DNA of 64,000 nt from an uncultured Lachnospiraceae bacterium. Its GTDB lineage: Bacteria > Bacillota > Clostridia > Lachnospirales > Lachnospiraceae. Shown one piece after another: positions 1 to 7,971 of this stretch. The notes beneath the pieces are model-generated. The model was not told the origin of the DNA. It did not search any database and saw nothing but the letters and a program-made list of their open reading frames with translations. Within the stretch, counting starts at the first letter, position 1. Each line of letters opens with the position of its first letter. Position numbers and translations under genes: made by a program. Where the stretch lies: NCBI GenBank assembly GCA_944381405.1, contig CALWLA010000005.1, positions 1 to 64,000 on the forward strand. Reading direction: 5' to 3'.

Positions 1-753
1 CCGCTGCAGGACTGGCGGCATCCCCTGGAGCTGGGGGCGGCCATGTGCGCGGATTCCGCCCACAAGACCCTGCCGGTGCTGACAGGCGGGGCGTATCTGC
101 ATATCGGACAGGCGGCGCCGTCTGCCTATGAAAAGGAAGCGCGGCAGGCCCTTTCCCTGTTCGGGTCCTCCAGCCCATCCTATCTGATCCTGGCCTCCCT
201 GGACGCCTGCTGCAGGGCGCTGGCAGAGGAACTGCCGGGGCAGCTTTGGCAGGCTGCGGAGGAAACGGAGGCCCTGCGTCAGAGACTTCTGGCAACAGGA
301 ATCCCGGTGCGCCGGGGAGAGCCCCTGAAGCTGGTGGTGGATGCGGCCAAGGCAGGCACTACAGGGGAAGCGCTGGCGGAGAGGCTGCGGCAGGCAGGGA
401 TCGAGCCGGAATTTGCCGATCAGGATTTTCTGGTGCTGATGCTGTCAGCAGGAACAAAACCGGAGGCCTTCCGGCAGATCGCCGCAGCCTTCGACGGCTT
501 TGTGCCCGGAAGCCCCAGGACTTACATGCCTCTTCCGGAACCAGGAGAACGGGTGATGTCCCCCCGGGAGGCGCTGCTTTCCTTCCAGGAGCAGATTCCG
601 GTGGAGCAGGCAGTGGGACGGGTCTGCGCGGGAATCACGGTTTCCTGTCCTCCGGCGGTGCCCATCGCCCTGCCGGGAGAACGGATCACCGGATCTGCGG
701 CAGAGCTTCTGCGGCTGTACGGAAAAACAGAGATTCCGGTAGTGCTTGCATAA
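1..753 (+). CDS. Orn/Lys/Arg decarboxylase family protein (C-terminal part)
   Basis: The window opens inside this gene; the frame is open from base 1 and stops at 751-753, leaving 250 codons. The visible part has the motif ADSAHKTLP, in which the lysine (about residue 22 of the fragment) is the expected Schiff-base lysine for pyridoxal phosphate in fold-type I basic amino acid decarboxylases. The C-terminal part continues as the small domain typical of the short Gram-positive (SpeA/Cad/YaaO-like) members. The family decarboxylates arginine, lysine or ornithine to a polyamine or its precursor. Substrate cannot be told from this fragment. The start lies upstream of the window. Confidence 0.88.
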   Translation, partial: PLQDWRHPLELGAAMCADSAHKTLPVLTGGAYLHIGQAAPSAYEKEARQALSLFGSSSPSYLILASLDACCRALAEELPGQLWQAAEETEALRQRLLATGIPVRRGEPLKLVVDAAKAGTTGEALAERLRQAGIEPEFADQDFLVLMLSAGTKPEAFRQIAAAFDGFVPGSPRTYMPLPEPGERVMSPREALLSFQEQIPVEQAVGRVCAGITVSCPPAVPIALPGERITGSAAELLRLYGKTEIPVVLA

Positions 754-774
754 AGCCGGGCTTTCAGATACAAT
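746..774 (+). promoter_or_regulatory. Sigma-A type promoter for rubrerythrin
   Basis: TTGCAT (746-751), a 17-bp spacer and TACAAT (769-774). The -35 overlaps the stop codon of the decarboxylase. A GGGTAGGAA/TTCCTGCCC hairpin lies just downstream in the leader (about 783-805). Confidence 0.6.
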
Positions 775-875
775 GAGGACAGGGGTAGGAAGGGTTCCTG
801 CCCTTTGTACAGGCTGCCCTGCAGTACCGCCATTGGCAGGAAACGCAGGGCCAGAAGAAAAGGAGGAGATTTCAA

Positions 876-1415
876 ATGGGAAACAAGTATGCAGGAACAA
901 AGACCGAGAAGAATCTGCAGGAGGCCTTTGCCGGCGAGTCCATGGCAAGGAACAAATACACCTTCTACGCTTCCAAGGCAAAAAAGGCAGGCTATGAGCA
1001 GATGGCTGCCCTTTATCTGGAGACGGCTGCCAACGAGAAGGAGCATGCAGAGCTGTGGTTCAAGGAGCTGCACGACATTTCCGATCCTGCGGAAAACCTG
1101 AAGGACGCCGCTGCCGGCGAGAACTATGAGTGGACCGATATGTACGCCCGCATGGCCAGAGAGGCAGAGGAAGAGGGCTTCCCGGAGCTGGCTTCCAAGT
1201 TCCGCATGGTGGCTTCCGTAGAGGCTCATCACGAGGCAAGATATAAGGAGCTCCTGAAGAAATACACCGAGGGAACCACCTTTAAGAACGATGTTCCGAT
1301 CCTCTGGAAGTGCCGCAACTGCGGATATGTGTACGAGGGGACCGAGGCGCCGGAGAAATGCCCCTGCTGCGATCACCCGAAGGCTTACTTCGAGAGACTC
1401 TGCGAGAATTATTAA
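876..1415 (+). CDS. Rubrerythrin
   Basis: 179-residue non-haem iron protein that detoxifies hydrogen peroxide in the cytoplasm of anaerobes, using electrons passed through rubredoxin-type iron. An N-terminal ferritin-like four-helix domain carries the expected glutamates (ENL..AFAGE near the start, then NEKEHAELW, then EAHHEARY). It is followed by a C-terminal rubredoxin-like domain with two Cys pairs, CRNCGYVY and [11 protein letters not shown]. Domain order is ferritin then rubredoxin, as in classical rubrerythrin. The start is set by a strong AGGAGG about 10 bases upstream. It has its own promoter and a terminator, so it is monocistronic. It fits the oxygen-defence theme of the flavodiiron fusion at 8-10.5 kb. 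Confidence 0.95.
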   Translation: MGNKYAGTKTEKNLQEAFAGESMARNKYTFYASKAKKAGYEQMAALYLETAANEKEHAELWFKELHDISDPAENLKDAAAGENYEWTDMYARMAREAEEEGFPELASKFRMVASVEAHHEARYKELLKKYTEGTTFKNDVPILWKCRNCGYVYEGTEAPEKCPCCDHPKAYFERLCENY

Positions 1416-1433
1416 AAAAGAATGAACGATCAG

Positions 1434-1466
1434 AAGGACTGGCTTCAGAAAGCCGGTCCTTTCTTA
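1434..1466 (+). terminator. Intrinsic terminator after rubrerythrin
   Basis: A stem AAGGACTGGCTT / AAGCCGGTCCTT with a short loop is followed by a T-rich run (TTCTT). Confidence 0.75.
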
Positions 1467-1494
1467 AATTTCTATTATTTAAGAAGCATCCAAC

Positions 1495-1523
1495 TTGCAT
1501 TTCAGGTTCCTTTAGAGTATGAT
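1495..1523 (+). promoter_or_regulatory. Promoter of signal peptidase gene, very close to its start codon
   Basis: TTGCAT (1495-1500), a 17-bp spacer and TATGAT (1518-1523). Only eight bases separate the -10 box from the ATG at 1532, and no Shine-Dalgarno sequence is visible, so the transcript may be leaderless. Confidence 0.6.
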
Positions 1524-1531
1524 TAACCATT

Positions 1532-2311
1532 ATGATGTGGAACGAAGAAACGAAAAATAACGAAGAACAGAAAACTGCAGAACAGCAGGAGGGAAGCGGT
1601 GAAAAGCCGAAAAAGAGCGGCTTTTTGTCCGAGGTGTTCAGCTGGATCCAGGTGATCGTCGTAGCGGCGGTCCTCGCTTTCGTCCTGAACAATTTCATCA
1701 TCGCAAATTCCGTGATTCCCACAGGCTCCATGATCCCCACCATCGAGGAAAACGACCGGGTGATCGGCTCCCGGCTGAGCTATACCTTCGGGGAACCGGA
1801 CCGGGGAGATATCGCCATATTCCGTTTTGGCTGGATCTGTGAGCACTGTAAGTCCGCCATGGGGGAGAGCCCGGCGCCGGAGACCTGTCCCCTCTGCGGA
1901 GAGGCCATTACCAGACCGAAGCCCCTGTACTATGTGAAGCGCGTCATCGGACTTCCCGGGGATGTGATCGAGATCAGGCGGGAGGGCTCAGTCAGGGCCT
2001 CGGAGCTTGAAGAGATCCCGCCGGGACTTGTGGCTTCCCCGGACGACGATACGGAGATCGCCACCGCAGCGGTTTATGTAAACGGCGAAAAGCTGGAGGA
2101 GCCTTACCTCAGGGAGCCCATGATCTTTACCGGAAGCAGTCCGGATGAGATCCAGCGCTATGAGGTCCCGGAAGACTGCTATTTCATGCTGGGAGACAAC
2201 CGGAACAATTCCGGAGACGCCCGTTATTGGAATAACCCTTATATCAGCAAGGATCAGATGATTGCGAAGGTGCTGCTGCGCTATTTCCCCAATCCTGCAC
2301 TGCTGAAATAA
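1532..2311 (+). CDS. lepB: Signal peptidase I with zinc-ribbon-like insert
   Basis: 259-residue membrane-anchored serine protease that removes signal peptides from exported proteins. A charged N-terminal tail of about 37 residues precedes one membrane segment (about 40-58). Box B has the catalytic serine in PTGSMIPT (Ser66). The catalytic lysine is Lys136 in YYVKRVIGLPGD. The C-terminal box GDNRNNSGDARYW carries Ala where the family usually has Ser. Between Ser66 and Lys136 is an unusual segment with two CxxC pairs (Cys103/106 and Cys119/122), which looks like a small zinc ribbon. There is no visible ribosome binding site and the start sits 8 bases below a -10 box. The secreted foldase lipoprotein follows 20 bases downstream, so an export-related operon is likely. 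Confidence 0.92.
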   Translation: MMWNEETKNNEEQKTAEQQEGSGEKPKKSGFLSEVFSWIQVIVVAAVLAFVLNNFIIANSVIPTGSMIPTIEENDRVIGSRLSYTFGEPDRGDIAIFRFGWICEHCKSAMGESPAPETCPLCGEAITRPKPLYYVKRVIGLPGDVIEIRREGSVRASELEEIPPGLVASPDDDTEIATAAVYVNGEKLEEPYLREPMIFTGSSPDEIQRYEVPEDCYFMLGDNRNNSGDARYWNNPYISKDQMIAKVLLRYFPNPALLK

Positions 2312-2331
2312 CGTAACAGAGGAGTTGTATT

Positions 2332-3537
2332 ATGAAAAAGAAGAAACTGACATGGATGGCTGCCCTGTGCCTTGCGGCGGCCTGCACGGCGGCGGGCTGC
2401 GGCAGCACGGCGTCTGAGACCACCGGCGCTTCCGAGGCGGAAAGCGGAACGGAGGCGGAAGCTTCAGAGGAAACGGAAGAGACCTCAAGAGAGGAGACCG
2501 GGGAGGAAACCACCCAGGCGGGCACCGTGGATCCTTCGGAGATCGAAGCCATCGAGGTGCTGCGGCCGGATTCCCTGGGAACCGCAAAGCTTGGAAAATA
2601 TGAGGGCGTGGCCATTACGGCGCCGGAGCCCTATACGGTCACCGAGGCGGATGTGGACAGCTATATCCAGTATTATGTGCTGCCCTCCTACATCGCTTCC
2701 GTGGATGACGCGGCCCAGCTGGGGGATACGGTCAACATCGACTATGTGGGAACGAAGGACGGCGTTGCCTTTGACGGAGGTTCCGCAGAGGGAACGGATC
2801 TGGAGCTTGGCTCAGGCCGGTTCATCGACGGCTTTGAGGACGGCCTTGTAGGCCACAAAAAGGGCGAAGAGGTCAGCCTGGATCTGACCTTCCCGGAGGA
2901 CTATTTCAACGAAGACCTGGCAGGCGCAGAGGTGGTTTTTGACGTGACCATCAACGACGTGAAGCGGGTGCCGGAGCTTACGGACGGCCTGGCGGCGGAG
3001 ATCGACCCCAACAGCACCACCGCAGAGGAATATGTGGAAAATGTCCGGGCCATGCTGCAGGAAAACGAAGACTTTACCGAGCATCAGAATCTTTCCTATC
3101 TCGCCATCAGCGCAGTGGTAGAGGATTCGGAGGTAGAGCCCTCGGAGGAAGCGGTGGAATGGAAGATCTCCGATCTGATCGTGAACTATTATGAGCCCAT
3201 GCTGAACCAGTCCTATGGCTTTGGCCTTGCGGAGATGCTCTCCATGCAGGCCGTGACCCTGGAGGAGTTCCGGGATCAGCTGCGGGAGGCTGCCACCCAG
3301 GAGGTGAGCCAGCTGCTGGTAGCGGATGAGATCGCAAAGGAACAGAACCTGACAGTGGGAGAACAGGAGCTGGAGGATTTTGCAGCCCGTTATCATATGA
3401 CCCTGCAGGATATGCTGACCAATTACTCTCAGGAGGAGCTGGACGCGCTGGTGAAGGAGCAGCTTGCCATGGATTATATCGTGGAGCATGCAGAGATCAC
3501 CTACGCTGACGAGGAGGAAACGGCAGAGGCCGAATAA
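2332..3537 (+). CDS. Trigger-factor-like FKBP peptidyl-prolyl isomerase, lipoprotein
   Basis: 401 residues. The N-terminus is a lipoprotein signal with lipobox TAAGC (Cys23), followed by a Ser/Thr/Glu-rich linker to about residue 60. An FKBP domain (about 115-210) shows GDTVNIDYVGT, a DFKBP-like DGVAFDGG and FIDGFEDGLVGHKKGE. The remaining 190 residues are helical and resemble the trigger factor C-terminal chaperone domain. Trigger factor is normally cytosolic and ribosome-bound; here the ribosome-binding domain is replaced by a lipid anchor, so the protein probably folds secreted proteins outside the membrane. It follows lepB directly, consistent with a role in export. A terminator lies 8 bases after the stop. 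Confidence 0.88.
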   Translation: MKKKKLTWMAALCLAAACTAAGCGSTASETTGASEAESGTEAEASEETEETSREETGEETTQAGTVDPSEIEAIEVLRPDSLGTAKLGKYEGVAITAPEPYTVTEADVDSYIQYYVLPSYIASVDDAAQLGDTVNIDYVGTKDGVAFDGGSAEGTDLELGSGRFIDGFEDGLVGHKKGEEVSLDLTFPEDYFNEDLAGAEVVFDVTINDVKRVPELTDGLAAEIDPNSTTAEEYVENVRAMLQENEDFTEHQNLSYLAISAVVEDSEVEPSEEAVEWKISDLIVNYYEPMLNQSYGFGLAEMLSMQAVTLEEFRDQLREAATQEVSQLLVADEIAKEQNLTVGEQELEDFAARYHMTLQDMLTNYSQEELDALVKEQLAMDYIVEHAEITYADEEETAEAE

Positions 3538-3545
3538 AAACAGCA

Positions 3546-3576
3546 GGGGCTGTCTTTCCATGGGCAGCCCCTTTTT
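3546..3576 (+). terminator. Intrinsic terminator after foldase lipoprotein
   Basis: Stem GGGGCTG (3546-3552) and CAGCCCC (3565-3571), followed by TTTTT. Confidence 0.8.
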
Positions 3577-3631
3577 GCTGTATATGCGCCCGGAGCGCAC
3601 ATTTTCAGGAGAAGAACAGGAGGACCCAGGG

Positions 3632-4645
3632 ATGGTCATTACACAGACGCCCTTCCGCATGTCCTTTTTCGGCGGCGGAACGGATTTTCCGGATTATTAT
3701 AAGGAGTATGGCGGCGCAGTGCTGTCCACCACCTTTGATAAATACTGTTATGTCAGCGTTAGGCACCTGCCGCGCTTTTTTGAATATTCCAACGAGCTGA
3801 TCTACTCCAAGATCGAACGGGTGGGACACAGATCGGAGATCCTGCATCCGGCCATCAGGAACGCCATGGAGATGATGGATATGCACGAGCTGCGCCTGAC
3901 CTATGACGCGGACCTGCCTGCCCGCAGCGGACTGGGCACCTCCAGTTCCTTTGCGGTAGGCATGTTGAATGCCTTTCATGCCCTGAAGGGAAAATATGCG
4001 GACAAGCGCCGCCTGGCAGACGAGGCCATCTATCTGGAACGGGTGCTGTGCGCGGAAACCGGCGGCGTCCAGGACCAGATCGCCGCGGCCTTCGGCGGCC
4101 TGAACCGCATCGATTTCGACGGGGATGGATACCGGGTCAATCCGGTGATCATCAGCCCGGAGCGGAAAAAGGAATTGAACGGCAATCTGCTGCTCTTTTT
4201 CACCGGCTTTTCCAGATTTTCCTCGGATATTCAGGAGGGGACCAAAAAGGCCCTCCATGAAAAACTTCAGGAGCTTCAGGAAATGCGCGGGCTGGTGGAC
4301 GAGGCGGAAGGGGTGCTGGTGGACAAGCACAAGGCCCTTTCCGAGTTCGGACGGCTCCTGGACTACAGCTGGAAGCTGAAGCGGGGCATCTCCACCGGCA
4401 TCTCCACCGGCTCCATCGACGCCATGTACCAAAAGGGCGTGGAGGCGGGAGCCCTGGGAGGAAAGCTCCTGGGGGCAGGGGGCGGTGGCTTCCTGCTGTT
4501 CTATGTGGAGCCGGACCGGCAGGCGGCAGTGCGGGAAGCCATGCGGGATCTCCTGTATATTCCCTTTGCCTTTGAAAACAACGGAACCACGGTGATCCAT
4601 TACGCACCGGAAAGCTACGAACCAAAAGAACAGGCAGCAGAGTAG
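3632..4645 (+). CDS. GHMP-family sugar kinase (heptose-7-phosphate/fucose kinase-like)
   Basis: 337 residues from the ATG at 3632, chosen because AGGAGG lies just upstream and the longer frame would overlap the previous gene and its terminator. The GHMP signature is clear: RMSFFGGGTDFPDYY at the N-terminus, the ATP loop PARSGLGTSSSFAVG (about 97-110) and the C-terminal GAGGGGFLLFY. The start pattern resembles D-glycero-D-manno-heptose-7-phosphate kinase (HddA) and related bacterial sugar kinases. The exact sugar is uncertain. The next gene, 10 bases on, is an RpiB/LacAB-type isomerase, so the pair probably acts on a sugar phosphate for metabolism or surface glycan synthesis. Confidence 0.85.
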   Translation: MVITQTPFRMSFFGGGTDFPDYYKEYGGAVLSTTFDKYCYVSVRHLPRFFEYSNELIYSKIERVGHRSEILHPAIRNAMEMMDMHELRLTYDADLPARSGLGTSSSFAVGMLNAFHALKGKYADKRRLADEAIYLERVLCAETGGVQDQIAAAFGGLNRIDFDGDGYRVNPVIISPERKKELNGNLLLFFTGFSRFSSDIQEGTKKALHEKLQELQEMRGLVDEAEGVLVDKHKALSEFGRLLDYSWKLKRGISTGISTGSIDAMYQKGVEAGALGGKLLGAGGGGFLLFYVEPDRQAAVREAMRDLLYIPFAFENNGTTVIHYAPESYEPKEQAAE

Positions 4646-4655
4646 GAGGAAGTAT

Positions 4656-5102
4656 ATGAAAATAGCGATTGGAAACGACCACGCAGCAGTGGAAATGAAG
4701 CAGGAGATCATGGCTTATCTGCAGGAAAAGGGCTATGAGGTGGAAAATCTCGGCACGGACAGCCCGGAAAGCTGCGATTACCCGGTATACGGAGAAAAGG
4801 TAGGCCGGGCAGTGGCCGGAGGCCGGGCGGATCTCGGCATCTGCATCTGCGGAACCGGCATCGGCATCTCTCTGGCAGCCAACAAGGTAAAGGGCATCCG
4901 GGCGGCAGTCTGCTCCGAGCCCTACAGCGCAAAGCTCTCCAGGATGCACAACGATACCAACGTGCTGTGCTTTGGCGCCAGGGTCGTTGGAATCGAGCTG
5001 GCAAAAATGATCGTGGACGAATGGCTGTCCGCAGAATTCCTGGGCGGCAGGCATCAGCGCCGGGTGGACCTGATCATGGCCATTGAGGAAAAAGGAGAAT
5101 AA
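4656..5102 (+). CDS. rpiB: Ribose-5-phosphate isomerase B (RpiB/LacAB family)
   Basis: 148 residues, full length for the family. It interconverts ribose 5-phosphate and ribulose 5-phosphate in the cytoplasm. Motifs seen: N-terminal IGNDHAAVEMK, the anion hole GTGIGISLAANKVKGIRAA and NDTNVLCFGARVVG. A strong AGGAGG precedes the start. It lies between a sugar kinase and peptidase T with gaps of 10 and 4 bases, so it is cotranscribed. Related LacA/LacB or allose-phosphate isomerases cannot be fully excluded. Confidence 0.92.
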   Translation: MKIAIGNDHAAVEMKQEIMAYLQEKGYEVENLGTDSPESCDYPVYGEKVGRAVAGGRADLGICICGTGIGISLAANKVKGIRAAVCSEPYSAKLSRMHNDTNVLCFGARVVGIELAKMIVDEWLSAEFLGGRHQRRVDLIMAIEEKGE

Positions 5103-5106
5103 GATC

Positions 5107-6327
5107 ATGAGAGCTCACGAGAGATTTCTGAAATACATTTTATTTGATACCCAGTCCGACGACCGCAGCGAAACGGTCCCCTCCACGGAAAAACAGAAGG
5201 CCCTGGGCCAGGCGCTGCTTCAGGAGCTTCAGGAGCTGGGAGCAACGGACGCCCAGATGGACGAAAACGGCTATGTTTACGCGACGGTGCCCGCCACAAA
5301 GGGACATGAGGACCGGCCCGTGCTGGCCCTGGTGGCCCATATGGACACCGCCCTGGATATGTCCGGAAAGGACGTAAAGCCCCGGATCGTGGAAAATTAC
5401 GACGGCGGGGACATCCTGCTGAACGAGGCACTTTCCATCGTGACGAGGACCGCGGACTTCCCGGATCTGAAAAAATACATCGGCCAGGACATCATCGTGA
5501 CGGACGGAACCACCCTGCTGGGAGCGGACGACAAGGCGGGCATCGCGGAGATCATGACGGCGGCAGAGCAGATGCTCGCGGGGGCCTATCCCCATCCGGA
5601 GGTGCGGATCGTTTTTACGCCGGACGAAGAGATCGGCAGGGGCGTGGAGCACATCGACATGGGCAAGGTCAATGCGAAATACGGCTATACCATCGACGGA
5701 GAGGAGATCGGCCAGCTGGAGTATGAAAACTTCAATGCGGCCTCTGCGGAGGTGATCTTCCACGGCGTCAGCGTCCATACCGGCTCCGCCTTCGGCATCC
5801 TGAAAAACGCCCAGCTGATGGCCATGGAATTCCATGCCATGCTGCCGCCTATGGAAAACCCGGCAGCAACCCGGGACCGCATGGGCTTTTACCATCTGAA
5901 CACCATGGAAGGCAAGGTGGAAAAAACGGTTCTCACCTATATCCTGCGGGATCACGACGCAGACAAGCTTCAGCAGCGCAAAGAGCTGATGCGCCGGGCC
6001 GCAGCGTATATGAACGAAAAATACGGCGAGGGAACGGTGGAGATCAGGCTCCAGGATTCCTACCGGAACATGTATGAAAAGATCATGCCGGAGCATAAGG
6101 AGCTGATCGAATATGCCCGGGACGCCATCCGGGCAGCAGGAGTCACCCCCATCGAGGATCCCATCCGGGGCGGCACCGACGGAGCCACCCTGTCTTATAT
6201 GGGACTGCCCTGCCCCAATCTGGGCACCGGCGGCCATGCCTGCCATGGACGGAATGAGTTCATTCCCATCCAGTCCATGGATAAGGCCGTGGAGATCCTG
6301 AAAAATCTGATAGAGAGATTCGCTTAA
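5107..6327 (+). CDS. pepT: Peptidase T (tripeptide aminopeptidase)
   Basis: 406 residues. M20B zinc metallopeptidase that releases the N-terminal residue of tripeptides in the cytosol. Metal-binding and catalytic motifs are present: LVAHMDTALD, GADDKAGIAEI, FTPDEEIGRG and the C-terminal GGTDGATLSYMGLPCPNLGTGGH. The ATG at 5107 is chosen because AAAGGAG lies eight bases upstream and the residues then match the usual start (MRAHERFLKYILFDT). It follows rpiB by 4 bases. A second, more distant M20 peptidase is encoded at 49.7 kb. Confidence 0.94.
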   Translation: MRAHERFLKYILFDTQSDDRSETVPSTEKQKALGQALLQELQELGATDAQMDENGYVYATVPATKGHEDRPVLALVAHMDTALDMSGKDVKPRIVENYDGGDILLNEALSIVTRTADFPDLKKYIGQDIIVTDGTTLLGADDKAGIAEIMTAAEQMLAGAYPHPEVRIVFTPDEEIGRGVEHIDMGKVNAKYGYTIDGEEIGQLEYENFNAASAEVIFHGVSVHTGSAFGILKNAQLMAMEFHAMLPPMENPAATRDRMGFYHLNTMEGKVEKTVLTYILRDHDADKLQQRKELMRRAAAYMNEKYGEGTVEIRLQDSYRNMYEKIMPEHKELIEYARDAIRAAGVTPIEDPIRGGTDGATLSYMGLPCPNLGTGGHACHGRNEFIPIQSMDKAVEILKNLIERFA

Positions 6328-6330
6328 GGC

Positions 6331-7947
6331 ATGGGAACAGCAAAGAAACTCGGTTCCCAGAATTTCCTGGTACAGGGAAGCATCCTTGCGGCAGCGGGCC
6401 TGATCGTGCGGCTGATCGGCCTTCTGTACAAGATCCCCATGACCCGGATCCTGGGAGACGAGGGAATCGGTTATTACAATACGGCTTATGAGATCTATAA
6501 TATCGGGCTGATCCTGTCTTCCTACAGCCTGCCTCTGGCAGTGTCCAAGCTGATCGCGAAAAAGGAGCAGGAGGACAAGCCCGGCGACGCGGACCGGGTG
6601 TTTGACTGCGGCATAGCCGTAGGCGTGTTTTCCGGCGGCCTGATGACGGTGCTGCTGCTGTTCGGAGCAAACTGGATCGCTTCCCGGATCTTCAACAGTC
6701 CCGGCAGCGCCCTGCCCTTAAAGGTCATGGCACCCACCATCCTGGTGTTTGCGGTGATGGGCGTTTTCCGGGGATATTTTCAGGGCCACGGGGATATGAT
6801 CCCCACCTCGGTTTCCCAGATCATCGAGCAGGTGGTCCACGCAGGCGTCAGCATCTGGGCGTCCTATGATTTTATGCGGCGGTTTGCCGGTACGGACAAT
6901 CCCGCTTCCTATGGTGCGGCAGGCGGCACCCTGGGTACCCTGGTGGGAGCTCTGGCGGCCTTTGTGCTGCTGGCATTCCTGATGTCCAGGGAGGGCAGGA
7001 ACCGCAGGATCGCGGCGAAGATAGGCGCTACGGAAAGCCGGGGGGAGATCCTGAAGCTGCTGCTTCTGACCTTTGCCCCCATTATCCTCAGCCAGTTTGT
7101 GTATCAGCTCAGCGGTTCTGTGGATAACGCCATGTTCGGCCTCATCATGGGTGGAAAAGGTCTGGACGAGAGCCAGCGGCTGTCCCTTCTGGGCATTTAC
7201 GGCGGCAAGTACCGGCTCCTGACCAACGTGCCTGTGGCCATAGCCTCCTCTCTCGGAGCCTCCATGATCCCCAGCATCGTGGCCTCCAGAGTCCGGAGGG
7301 AAGAGGATACGGTACGGGAAAAGATCCATCTGACCATCAAGTTCAATATGCTGATCGCCATTCCCTGTGCGGCAGGCATGTTTTTCCTGGCGTCGCCGGT
7401 GATGCGGCTGGTGTTCGGGGACGGCAGGGAGATGACAGCCCGGCTGCTGATGCTGGGGGCTTCGGCGGTGATCTTTTTCTCCCTGTCCACCGTGACCAAT
7501 GCGGTGCTGCAGGGCATCGATCTGATGCGGAAGTCCGTGACCCATTCCGCCATCTCCCTGGCGATCCACGCGGTTCTGGTATATGTGATGCTGGAAAAGC
7601 TGAATCTGGGAGTTTACGGCCTGGTCATCGGCAATGTGACCTTTGCCCTGGTGGTTTGTATCCTGAACTGGCGGGCCATTGGCAGGGCCTTGAGCTACCG
7701 GCAGGAGGTAAAGACCACCTTTCTTCTGCCGCTTTTGGCCTCGGTGGTCATGGGCTTCATTGCAAGAGCCGTTTACGAGGGGCTGTACCGGCTGATTCCG
7801 GTAAACGCCCTGTGCGTGATGGCTGCCGCGGCGCTTGCGGTGCTGATCTATGCAGTGCTGCTTTTGAAGCTGCGGTCCGTAACGGAGCGGGAGCTTAAGG
7901 CGATGCCCTTTGGCCGCATCCTGCTGAAACTGGGGCGGTATATTTGA
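6331..7947 (+). CDS. SpoVB/MurJ-like polysaccharide flippase (MOP superfamily)
   Basis: 538 residues, highly hydrophobic with about 14 membrane segments. The N-terminus (NFLVQGSILAAAGLIVRLIG then YKIPMTRILGDEGIGYYN) is characteristic of the SpoVB/YtgP branch of the polysaccharide transport family, which includes lipid II flippase candidates in Firmicutes. The role is probably moving a lipid-linked cell-wall or glycan precursor across the membrane. The start lies 4 bases after pepT, without a strong ribosome binding site, suggesting translational coupling. SpoVB proper, or a paralogue, cannot be decided from sequence alone. Confidence 0.88.
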   Translation: MGTAKKLGSQNFLVQGSILAAAGLIVRLIGLLYKIPMTRILGDEGIGYYNTAYEIYNIGLILSSYSLPLAVSKLIAKKEQEDKPGDADRVFDCGIAVGVFSGGLMTVLLLFGANWIASRIFNSPGSALPLKVMAPTILVFAVMGVFRGYFQGHGDMIPTSVSQIIEQVVHAGVSIWASYDFMRRFAGTDNPASYGAAGGTLGTLVGALAAFVLLAFLMSREGRNRRIAAKIGATESRGEILKLLLLTFAPIILSQFVYQLSGSVDNAMFGLIMGGKGLDESQRLSLLGIYGGKYRLLTNVPVAIASSLGASMIPSIVASRVRREEDTVREKIHLTIKFNMLIAIPCAAGMFFLASPVMRLVFGDGREMTARLLMLGASAVIFFSLSTVTNAVLQGIDLMRKSVTHSAISLAIHAVLVYVMLEKLNLGVYGLVIGNVTFALVVCILNWRAIGRALSYRQEVKTTFLLPLLASVVMGFIARAVYEGLYRLIPVNALCVMAAAALAVLIYAVLLLKLRSVTERELKAMPFGRILLKLGRYI

Positions 7948-7971
7948 TAAGAAAATTGCAAGGAGGTGTTT

